A DNA stretch of 64,000 nt from Phytophthora quininea (lineage: Eukaryota; Oomycota; Peronosporomycetes; Peronosporales; Peronosporaceae): NCBI GenBank assembly GCA_011947345.1, contig JAAVTG010000845.1, positions 310,001 through 374,000 of the forward strand, given 5' to 3'. Below the pieces are notes generated by a model. The model was given only the letters and a program-made list of their open reading frames with translations, was not told the DNA's origin and ran no database searches. Shown here in pieces: positions 44,286 to 54,951 of the stretch (position 1 is the stretch's first letter; every line of letters begins with the position of its first letter). The translations under genes were made by a program, and so were the position numbers.

Positions 44286-45490
44286 CCTATGTACGTATAC
44301 TGCTACGCAGCCCCGCTGCAAGTGTCTTCTGATTCCCTCTCTTCCAAGGGTGCTGAAGAACGGGCAGGCAACCGATTCCACTTCATTTGTGTTTGCGTTT
44401 CGGGTTGTAATCTTGATACCGTAAATATTCAGGTGTCGATCGAACGATCGAAGAACTTTACTCCTTTCTTTGCTGTCTTGTGACATTCTGGGTGCTCTGT
44501 TGGAAATGCCATACATGCCGTGCATATCTAAGCTGCTGTACAAGATCTCAGCAGTTACATGTAGGAAAGATATAGCAGCAGAGAGAGAAGGCTGAGCGGT
44601 CGCGCTCAGTCCAAGATTTACTGAGAGAACAACAAGTTGCTGTTTGCGTGTTAAGACTAGGGAGTTCAACATGCTCCCTTCCGCGTTTAGATTACTTGAG
44701 AGTCTTCTTTGGTCCCATGGTTGCTTGCCTATAGGGTGCATAAAGGTGTTTTTATGTTTGGAATATAGTATGGGATGTACTCGTCCTGAACAGCGAAAAT
44801 CAGAAGAGACCAGCAATACCAACCTGGTTGGGTTCCCACTTTACAACTTTCTGAGGCCACTGGAAAGTGGGAAAAGCGGGAATTTTTCAAAATTTCCCAC
44901 ATTCTAAGTGTTGTGTTAATCAGCATATTAAATTCTTCTCTTGGCGCACAGTTTATTGGGACGACGTGAGAAGTTGAAATCGTCTTCAGGAAATAGCTAG
45001 CAGAATGATGGTCGGAAGGCTACGAATACGGACTCGATACATTTGCCTTCAGTCTCAGATTTCCCCCCGTTAACCCGTCTATCCTCCGGTGTATAATACA
45101 GCATAAGCAAGTAAGCTAGAGTTCACTATAGTCGACGAAACTGGCACAATTTATCTAATGTAAGCCCTAACGCTGATGGCCTTCTATGATGCGGGGGGAT
45201 ATTGATTATTGATTGGCTTAGTGATGGGTCAAGGCCGTACGAAACGCCTCTAGCATTTTGTACCCTTGTGAATAGGATTATCGAAGTGATGGCGCGAGTG
45301 TTGGCCGGTGTCCAATTTCGCGCCAAAACGAGTGGCGAGGGGCACAAGTGATCTGCGGGTCATTTTGCGTGGAGGGAAACTTTTGCTCATTTATCATACA
45401 AGGGTTATGCACAACAACTAACGAGAAAGGCTTCCTCCGAGGCAAGCAAAACCAAGAAGCACTGAAGGGGCCACCCAGATATGTATTCAA
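44286..45490. other. No gene recognised
   Basis: Only short overlapping frames and AT-rich stretches. Nothing matches the neighbouring transposons. Confidence 0.4.
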
Positions 45491-48400
45491 TTACTTCTCA
45501 TTGTTCTTCTTTTTCATTGGACGGAACCTAATCGTAGTTCTCTTCTCCAGCGGAATCGCCGTGCCGTTCTTCCACGTGTCGTCCCAGATTTGTGAGCACG
45601 TCAGCGTGTTCCCCGTATCAGAACGCCGCACCATCATGCACAGCTGGACCCTCCCCTTGAATATGTCCGAGCACCGCTCGCGGTAGTATCGAGAATCGGG
45701 GCTGCGGTACTCTTTATCTGAGTAGGCGGAGCAAACCTTGTAGGTATATTGGCGTGTCTTTCTTTCATTGCAATTGGATTCCTCCTCCGTGAGCATATGC
45801 GGGACGCTGACAACGGGACTTGTTAGCAGGTTTTGCTCCAGCATGTTGCTTTCGAAGTCCCTCAACTGTAATGGGCCCTTCCCGTTACATAATTAGGTTT
45901 AGCTATATACTAAAGTATGTAGGCTTGCGTGCACCGAGCGTGCACATAGGTGTCATCTCTTAATTGCTAGAAAGTGGGGAGCCAGACACATTTTTATCCA
46001 ATTAGGCGTGGACTTGCATTTGTGTGGTTCTAAGGGCTTGGGCTCGACCCAATACAAACTCAGAGTTGATTTTTCCCAAGACTGTCCTCTTGCCCTTCCT
46101 GCATTTGGTCTCATTGAGAGATTCCTCAACGCTATGTGTAAGATAATAACGTGCAAACACCAGGCCTGTAACACCTTGCAGCACTCAGTAGTCCTTCCAA
46201 CAACCAAGACCAAGGTGAGCCAAGGTCTGAAGTCTGGGCTCTCCAGGATGACCCTGGAGCATGAAGTATTTCCCCACCTCACTCGGATTGAGTGGGAATC
46301 CCTGCATTGCCTCGCAGCGGAGTCTGGGGAAGCCAATCGATTCTCGCCATCACCGGCGTAGGTGGACATCTCTAATTTCACGATATCGTTCCTCACAGAA
46401 CCCGAGGGAGTTGACAAACGATGATTCACATCGGCGAGCTCGCGTTTCATAGACTCTTGGGCAGCTTGACACTGTTGCTCGGGCATAGCAGCGCCACGGA
46501 ATCGATGGTATTGAGAGATCGATATCGCCATCGCCGACCAAGATTAATTTCCTGCTGTCTCGGTTGTCTGGGAAGGCCAAGGAAAGGACCCTCGGCAAAC
46601 TCGTTGTCAATCAAGATGCTTTTCCTACTCTAGAGGCACTCCAGGGTGACTTGCGACTCGCGTTCAAACCTCTCCAGGACGAGCCACGATACAGCTCAGT
46701 ACTACATAATACATAATGAAAACAGTGTTAGAGCCTCTATACTGTATGGTACAGCATAAAAACACTTACCGGGAGCAGTACGCGGTGTCGACACAGCACA
46801 CCATGCAAAACTTGTTTCCCATTTTGTCGGCTTGTCACGCATGTAGATCTTCATCGGTTTGAACTGGTGTCTACTGTCGACCATCCCCTGATCAAATAAC
46901 GCAATGTCTCCCATGCGGTATCCATTCCAAAAGGTCTTCTCAACAAACTGTAGCACTGGGCGCAGCTTCCACGCTTTATCTTTCTTTCGTCGATCACTAG
47001 CGTTGTTGTTGAAGTGTAGATATCATGTGATATCCCCAAAGCGCTGTCTGCTCATAAACTTCCCAAACTTCCCGAGTGGAATTGCACCATTTTCCGTAGT
47101 CGAGCAATGTTCAGCCATGGAACTGCGGTGGGGACAGAAAACTCGGACAACTAGCAGTCCGATGGAATGGACAATCTTATGTGCTTGAAAAGGTTTCGTC
47201 CTACTGAGAACGTTGTTGGTTTCTTCAACGACTGCACGCTCTGTTTCGGGTCTATGGCTTGGCGGCGTTGCCATTGCTGGTGCTTAGCCGTAGTGTGGGT
47301 CATTGCGCGGCGGTGAACGTTGAGCTCGTCAGCAATTTTGCGCCACATCAATTTGGGTAGGAAGCAATAGAACATACAAAGAGGAGATCCAGCAAAAGCT
47401 CGTGCAGACTCAGTCGGATCATGTCGACCAGTATACAAATCCGTAGCTCCGTCGATTTGTAGTTCGCCAGTTTGCTGTTCATCGTAGACAGTCCAGGCTT
47501 TAGCCACGTCATCTAGCTTGCTCGTTGACGTAAACTGCGGCACTCACTTCTTCTCTTGGCATTCAGTCGGCCCCATCGGGCGCTTCGTAAATGCCATCAT
47601 CCAGATTATCAGCTTCTAACATTTCATCTCAGCAATAGATTCATCAGATTCCACATCGTCCGAGTCGTTACTCTCGGAATCGGAATCTTTCACATTGGGG
47701 TCATCTTCGTCCGGAGCGTCAAGCCACTTGCATGGGGATAGCGCTTCTAGGGAGCGACCGGAGTCACAGATATTGAAGCGATCTGCGTCATCCAATACAA
47801 TGCCGCCATCGCTGTTTTGTTCTTCGTCCAGCATAGCGTCCTCGACACGGCGAGATGCACGACTGGTCCTGGCTTGTGCTGTATCAGTTGTGGTAGGAAC
47901 TTGGAGGTCATTGGCTTCTGCTGTATCCGAAGTCATAGCATTTCCCTCTTGATCAGACGTGATACAGGGTACCTCAGCTGCTGTCCGTGCTGTATCGGGC
48001 GTAATAATTGATTAGTCTTCACTGCCTTGAGCTGATTCCTATGGCAGTGCTGTTTGCTGTGAAGGTCCTGTCAGCGCCTTCTTAGGTGAGCGGCTCGACT
48101 CGGCGGAGCTTGAGCAAGCATGCTTCGGATGTTCTGGTGGCCTGATCAGTGAAGGGGTCGCAGTAAGAGCGGTGGAATCCCCATGGCGGCTAAAGAAGCC
48201 GCAGCTGTCGTCGCCGTGGTTGCAGGTGTTGTCATTTGCTCTACAGACGGGAGTTAGTCGGCAGCAGCACCTACGCGCATACATCCTTGGCTTCTGGCGT
48301 AGTTCTCCAACGACTCAGCGCCTGCCCATCGACATGTCAGTCCATATGCAAGAACGTTCAGTCAGAAGAGTTCTCACTTACTTGTGAAGACGTCAACACC

Positions 48401-48525
48401 CTCCGTGCCTTTGACGGTTGTTTCCTGGGCGCAAGTAGCGGTGACTCACACTGAGCCCGACCGACAGCTTGGCCTTCAAAAAGATTGCAGGGCTCCTGCC
48501 GCAGTTGCTGGAAGGGCTTCTCCAT
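45491..48525 (-). mobile_element. piggyBac-like element, copy 1, broken
   Basis: Minus-strand blocks in order: an N-terminal domain (MEKPFQQL, then AKLSVGLSVSHRYLRPG), an acidic region (SDSESNDSDDVESDES), the transposase N-region (LPKLMWRKIADELNVHR), the core (FQAHKIVHSIGLLV, CSTTENGAIPLGKFGKFMSR, EKTFWNGYRMGDIALFDQGM, MKIYMRDKPTKWETSFA), and far downstream a Cys-rich C-terminal tail at 45865-45491 (SRYYRERCSDIFKGRVQLC). The order and motifs match piggyBac (DDE_Tnp_1_7) transposases. Gag-like gypsy pieces at 46335-46700 separate the core from the tail. Frame breaks and stops throughout. Confidence 0.75.
46335..46700. pseudogene. Two gypsy gag pieces in opposite orientation
   Basis: On the minus strand, 46505-46335 reads SMKRELADVNHRLST and VKLEMSTYAGDGENR, the start of a gypsy gag. 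On the plus strand, 46545-46695 reads FLLSRLSGKAKERTLGKL and DAFPTLEALQGDLRLAF, the next part of the same kind of gag. The pieces point away from a shared junction near 46510, so one has been inverted relative to the other. Confidence 0.65.
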
Positions 48526-49389
48526 TGTATACTGGATGAGTGGGTGGTGGGACTTGGGGGGATGCAGATCTTATAGATTTGACGGGATTGCACAAACCGC
48601 AAAACCCTCTACCATGCGTATGTGTGCATACCAATCGTTACCCAAACGTCATGTGGGACATTGCGAGGCATAATATTTTCAAACATAGGCTTATACAAAT
48701 GAGCCTATGTGAGGTTGTTTAGGTGTTGCGGAGATGCCGACACATTCTGAACTGCAATAACACTTATGCTGTGTTGTGCGGCATACGGAGCTAAAAGGGT
48801 TAACAAAAAGTTAGTGTCTTTGCTAAGATGCTCGCTCCCTCACACGTTTCTGTCAACTTCTTCAAAGAATACATTTTCGACAGCTATTGTTATCTTGAAA
48901 ACCCCGTCATTCATCTTGATAATTTCACCTACGAGTAATTCAGGCTACAGTTAACCCCCAACTCCACATAATGTGACATTTTAGGTAGACGTAGAGCACG
49001 GGAAATATGTGCACCACGTTCGCCAATTATCCGGAATATTCATCCGGAGTGGTGGATTTGTCGCATAAACAGACAAAAAGACAGCAGTTGCTGCGCAACT
49101 AGAAAACCATTCATACGTACTTTCCATGAAAGCTTCAATCACATAACCGTACAACCGGTAACTACAAACCCGTTCAATTGGAGAGAGCTACACCACTAGG
49201 AGTCCCTGAGATAGAAATCGATATCTCTAGAATAGAACGCGTAGTAAACTTGTGTGGGTAGCGATTCTTCGCTTGGTGCCCATACTGAAACAAAGTCAAG
49301 CCAGTGCCTAATTTAAGGCTAAGCGAGGACTGGAGGGCTTACCCTTGGAATAACCTAGACTAGGCTGAAATCAGGCTATACTAAGCCAG
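48526..49389. other. No gene recognised
   Basis: AT-rich, with short frames only. It lies between piggyBac copy 1 and the second dispersed repeat copy. Confidence 0.4.
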
Positions 49390-50110
49390 ACGATCCTACT
49401 CTAGGCTTCTGCGAGGTTTCGCAGCCCCCTTGGACGTCGACCGCTCGAATCTTCGCAGAGGGTCGCCGAGATCCAAAACGAACCTTCGTTCACTGTATAT
49501 TTGTATAGGACATACTGAAATTCATACGAAACGATAAGGCCGAAGGGCCACACTAAACAGAACAGTATTTTCCACCGACTTCTCAAGCCGCACAAGCTCC
49601 TGGACTTCCAGAATTAAGGCTTGTGTGTGTGTGGTTTGGATTATGCCAGTTCGGCGAACGCGGTGAACAGTGCGTGCTAGCGTTTGTTGGCAAGGGCAAG
49701 AAGTGTGTGTGTTACCCGAAAGGGAGTGATTTGCGGCGCGTGCTAAGCCGCTATATTGCCAAGGAGAGCCTATTCGCCTCCGCCCAACCCCTATTAGTCG
49801 TGGCTCTGCTGCGGCGGCTCCGGAAGCGCTTTCCCTAGGCGTGGTTTCCTCCATTTAGAGGAGCCCTGGAGTTTTATTGTGTTATTGTGTGTTAAGCGTC
49901 TTAGCCAAAGCTCGGGGCTAGTGGCGCTGTTTGGTTGGCCGAAACATCGCAGGAGGGTGCGTTCAATTGGCTCTGGGTGAGTCGAGTTGGGCGTCCTTCA
50001 GACGAAGCCTCAACTCTCGTCGAACCTTCGCAAGAGGGCGAGACGTGTTGTTGTGGGCACGGCTACTGTATTAAGGATATACTGTCAAATGGAGTAATTC
50101 CTACACCACA
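49390..50110 (+). repeat. ~700-bp dispersed repeat, copy 2 (LTR-like)
   Basis: Same orientation and same right end (CCTACACCACA) as copy 1 at 20968-21671, with scattered substitutions and small indels, especially near the left end. The two copies are 28.4 kb apart. If they were the LTRs of one element, its interior would have been replaced by the whole nest between them; independent insertions are simpler. Confidence 0.75.
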
Positions 50111-50961
50111 TATGTGTGGGAGGAGAGGGGGATCCAATGGGACAAGTGCGATAATCACAACTGGAAGCACCTGTACACTTGGCCACATCCAGCAGCAAAA
50201 GCAGGGTTGGTTAACTTGCAATGCTGTGAAGAGGCGATACACCCTCCACCCATATTAGTCCTGTGACTTAATCAGTCATACATTGATGCGTCACTGCTTC
50301 GGGATATCTGAAAAATCACAGCAAACCGACGAATAATCCTGACTTTGAGCAGATCTCGATGAGCTGAATGCGCTGACAAAATTTCGCTCGCTAAGTAAAA
50401 AATTAAATCGATTTTAGCTGCTTCGCAGTGGTTTTCACGCTGTGATTGCGCAAAATTTGTCGATCGGAACTCAACAAAGTCTGGTGACCAGGGTTAATCA
50501 AATTAAGAGACGCTATTGGCTCAGATAGCATTACCATACGGTGTACACAGGAAAGGTTGACTGGTGCGTTCGGTCTATGCAGTACACTCGGGCAAAGTGG
50601 TGGCGAAAACGACTAAATCTTGCCTAAACTTCTGCGTCGGGAGTCGCCTCATACTGCCCTACACAGCGTTTAAGTTTTAGGGTGGTAACAATGACACTTA
50701 ACCTTCTAGTCCCGCATGCTGTATTATACAGCAGAAGTCTTATGACAGGTTTTAATGTGTCGACAGCTCCTCAACAACAATTTTCGGTCGCATATATATA
50801 TTTGTATGATATCATATTAGAAATTAATTTTGTTAACACAGTCGCAGTTGGGGTTAAGATTTCAACAGCGTTGTTTTTGCCGTTTGTGCAATTCCAGCAA
50901 ACAGCAGACTCAAATTAGCCAGTTTCCCCCGCGACCTCCCGCCACCCACTTCCCCCATACA
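50111..50961. other. No gene recognised
   Basis: Short frames only. It becomes AT-rich just before piggyBac copy 2 (50760-50900) and may hold that element's 5' region. Confidence 0.35.
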
Positions 50962-52190
50962 ATGAACAAGACCTTTCACCAAATTTGGATGGAGCTGTAC
51001 AAGCTTGGCTGGAAAGCCAAGTCGTCGACTGGCCTCAGCTCGGAGCACCGCTATTTGCAGCCTGGCGCAGCTGTCAGAGGCAAAGAGGGCGTTGACGTCT
51101 TCACTGATGAATGCAAGCGAGACTGTGGGTTTGGGCATGTGTGGACTAATCGCTATGCACGCACAGTTGCGCTGGAAAATTATGCGAGAAGCCAAGGTTG
51201 GCTTCATGTTGGTGTTGGTGTAAACAACATCGGCGGGTGGGGAGCCGACTCCGAGAATGCCAGCACCTGCACCAGCGTCGGCAGCAGGATTGCCAGCCCT
51301 ACCACCACCTTCTGGGCGTGCTGACGCCGGTTCAACAGCACCTGAAGCCACTGACGTGCCTGAGGAGCGGGCGCCTACCCGACCGCTGCTCCCAGGCACG
51401 AGCGTGCATCGACTTTAACTGGCAAGCGCAAGCGCTCCAGATATTCCTCCAACGCGAGCGCGAGATGGAGATGAGTCACGTACGACAAACAGTCCAAGTG
51501 CAGGTAGTCTGGTTATGCTGTCGGATACAGCAGAAGCGTCGTCGTCATCCGACCGAACGAGGGCAAATATAGCATTAGACGAAGAAGAGAAAGGCACCAC
51601 GGTGGCGATGGTTGATAGTGATGAGATTGGCGATGCTCAAAACGATACTGGCACGTACAATCCCGACCGCTTCATGATAGCTCTGTCGCAGCGCGTGTGG
51701 CTGGGTCACCCAAATAAAGGCAACCCCAATCCCTGTGACTCTGATTCAAGCAGTGAGAAGTCTTATGAAGAGACGAAAGATGATGTCACTGCGATGTTAG
51801 ATGAACTGAATGACAATGACTTTTACGAAGCTGTTGACGATGGTGATTGGATTTCTCGAGATTACGGGCAAGTCGATCCGGAGGTCATGCCGGAAGCAGA
51901 AGTAAAAGCTGTTGAAGAAAACTGGACGCTACATGACGAGAATTACAGTGATGAACTGCAGCTTGATGGAGCTGCTAATCTCTGCTCTGGATGGCGTGGG
52001 CCTACTGAGTCAGCTCGCGCTGTTGCGGACTCCCACTTGATCTGTTCTACTACTTCATGCCGAAGTTGCTGTGGATCAAGATCGCGGAGAGTCCAACCAC
52101 TATAGGGTCTCCATGATTGGTACCGTAGCTGAATAGCGACAGCAACGCCAGCAGTGCCGACAATTAAAAAAATAAAGGCCGTGACTGCTA
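50962..52190 (+). mobile_element. piggyBac-like element, copy 2, 3'-truncated
   Basis: It starts MNKTFHQIWMELYKLGWKAK and GLSSEHRYLQPG, the same N-terminal domain as copy 1 (GLSVSHRYLRPG), and continues DVFTDECKR. After frame changes it has an acidic region (MLSDTAEASSSSDRT, NDNDFYEAVDDGDW) and ENWTLHDENYSDELQLDGAA, which parallels DEQQTGELQIDGAT in copy 1, then PTESARAV. The catalytic core is lost: sequence past 52100 decays and meets the Mutator-like element near 52380. Confidence 0.7.
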
Positions 52191-52382
52191 CCACATACGG
52201 ATTCCAGAAAAGAAGCTCATATGTGGTAAGGATCTGACGAAAGTTGACAGCGAATTAAATTCCCAATTATATTGGCGGCGATGTTAGTTGGACTGATGAA
52301 GAGGTTTGGCCGGAGTCTGTGTGCTTGGCAAAGGCAAAATCGCATATTCGAACCGAAATGTGTACTAACTGTGCTGCTCTTT

Positions 52383-54951
52383 TCAGCAAAAAACATGCTT
52401 AAGTTTTTTCCTGGGTGCGCTCAAAGCCTCTAAGAAGTATGCAGTTCGGATATTCTCAAGCTGCACTTGCGATGGCTGTTTGACCTCCCGTCCGTTGATG
52501 TAGCTTTCCAGGTAGTGAATCACGAAAACTCCACAGTTGACACTGTGGAGACGCGGCCCAGAAAGATTTTGGAAGAAGGGTCGTGACTGGTCAGCTGGCG
52601 CTGGACTTATGGTGCAATCTTTGGGATATGGTTTCATCAAAACCATCACTCACGGGACTTCAGTAGTACCACCATTCACGGATGTACCCAAGTTCCGACT
52701 TGGTCATGCACCCATTTCGCAACTTAGCCGTACCCAGTTCCGACTGGCCATGTACCTAATTCTCAAGTTGGTCGTGACGCCAGTGGGTGATCGGCTGGGG
52801 CGCGTAGTCCGGGCCGAGTTGGGGTAATTAAGGGGAAGTAAAGTATCACCAGGTAGTCAGTGCGAAGTCCTTGGCACAGTCTTTCAAGGACGGGGAGCGA
52901 AAGGGCAAGAATCAAGTGGCGCGCAAGGTCTGCAAATAATAGTGTGGCAGGAACCAAGCCAAACAAACAAACAGAGAGTTCGATTTGCTTCAAAAGCGAC
53001 AAGCGCAATTCTTCGGGACACGGGAACGTACATTGGCCCATTACATCGTCACGCGTCGAAAGCCCCGGATATACTTGGCCAGTGTCGCTCTCAACTCTCA
53101 AGACCCCACTACAGGAAGTGGCTGCTCGCAAGAGCAAGGAACCAAGGAACCCACAAAGGACAAGCGCCGCAAGGCACCAAGGAACCGGACGACACTACCC
53201 GGCCCCTCGACAGCAGACCGAGGCATACCCGTGCTGCTGTCACCCCAGGGCCTCGCGTCCTCCAAGGACAGTTCAGTCTTCACCGTACCTCCTCGAGTCA
53301 ACGGAAGAGCGTTACCCGCCCGCCGACGGGTACACATGGTGAGAACGCGTTCAGCGCACACGGCAGATCGGAGTACCCTCCTCCGTAGTCGGACAGTCTG
53401 GGCACCGTGCGCTAGAGGGATTTCGGCAGATCCCGCTATGCCACAACACCGTCCTCTTGCCCAATATTCTTATCCTTGGCTACTATGAACTCGGCGTAAG
53501 AACCCTGGAGTAACTCTGCAACATGTGACTTGCACAACTTGCTGAGGAACATGTATCCTCCGCACTTTTGCTGTGGATCTAGCTGAATGAATTTTTTCTT
53601 TGGAAAATCGATCACAAGTAAACACCAGTGCCAATTTCCAATGTTCACATCCATCACAATAATACCCGTCCCACGCGAGAAGGCAGCGCACAGCTCTCGG
53701 TAAGATTGCAGCTGTTTCGGGTCCACGTGTTCAAACATACTGACATCAATAAATTCAACATCTTGGCAACCCTAGATTGAAGCATGCACCGCCAGGCGTA
53801 TGCACATATCATTCAACCGGTCTCATCTCGAAAGGCAAACATTTCGTAGAAAAAACAACTCTGTGCTCACAAATTAACAAATGGTTAGTCAATATTGGCA
53901 CATACTGCCACATACACTGTACCTGGTTCTCTTAGATACGACTCCAAGCGTAGAGTGACGTCTCGCGGATCGCCGCGAGTATTGCAGCGGGAAGATCAAT
54001 CTGTACGTACCGTGCACTTGCCACCGTTGATACCCATTTAGGGACCGAATGTGCGGCGCGTAGCCACTTTCGCTTCAGCTGAAACTGGGTCATATTATTG
54101 ATGACCGTGTCAGTGTACGCTGTCAAACGTGAATCTGGGCTAGGCCAAAATATTATGCCAAAATCATTCTCACTTGTCAAGTCGACGGCAACAGTAGTTT
54201 CTGTACCAATTACTCGTTGCATCTCAACTTGATCATGATTCATCTCATTTTGCTCGCGTACTAGGGCCATCTTGTGAGAGGAGATAGCATTTTTAGCCAA
54301 CTTCACCAGCCCTGAAGTAGACACCTCAAAGCACCCTGATGTAACCGTACAAGAAAACACCGTGTGGCTTAGTTTACAAGCCATCGTAATCATCATGATC
54401 TTGCTGCCTCGAACAGCAACATTCCTTACTGCAGCGTACCACTGGTCGTATGTGAACTCCTCGTATGAAGCATCACGTACAGCTTGAACAGTAACTTTTC
54501 TGGACGTCACTCCAACGTCAAGTGCCACGGATCTACCAGATGCTGTGAAATCGTCGCTCAAAACTTCAACAACATCAGTTCTTAGAGATTCGCCTTTGTC
54601 TTTGGAGGCTTTTGGCTTTTTCGGGCACCACGAACGCATGGCTTTCGTCACTCGAGGCCCTCCGCTAACCCGAACACTTGTGTTCAATCTGAACGGCTCT
54701 GTTGGGGTGCTCATACCATTTGGTGCAGCGGTACAGGGTTTTGTTGGTGGCACTTCAGTGATAGTGAAAAGTGGAAGTTCGCAATCATTTCCATGACGAC
54801 GGTCATACTTAGCATCGTCAAATTGCTCACATTTATCATTGTGGCGCTCTGTAGATAGTGTGTTGGCCGTATTTGGCTGTATGTGTGTGTGTGGGGGGTA
54901 TAGCATCATCTTCATCACTCGGAGACAGCTGTGCTCCACTACTGACATCAC
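52383..54951 (-). pseudogene. Middle domain and ULP1/C48 cysteine protease of the MULE
   Basis: The frame 54951-53932 encodes an uncharacterised middle region (SYEEFTYDQWYAAVRN). The protease follows in two parts: 53738-53450 with NWHWCLLVIDFPKKKFIQLDP (the catalytic His context and the Asp-Pro strand) and, after the inserted LTR, 52640-52383 with NCGVFVIHYLES, where the Cys is the expected nucleophile. The order His, Asp, then Cys matches ULP1/SENP proteases, which process SUMO-like proteins. The role in transposition is unknown. Confidence 0.75.
52660..53448 (-). repeat. Solo LTR-like insertion in the ULP1 domain
   Basis: On the minus strand it starts TGTTGTGGCATAGCGGGATC at 53448 and includes GGGTACACATGGTGAGAA-type sequence as its reverse complement (53330-53350). 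It separates the two halves of the protease. The far edge near 52660 is approximate and no target duplication was found. A second member of the family is at 56076. Confidence 0.6.
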
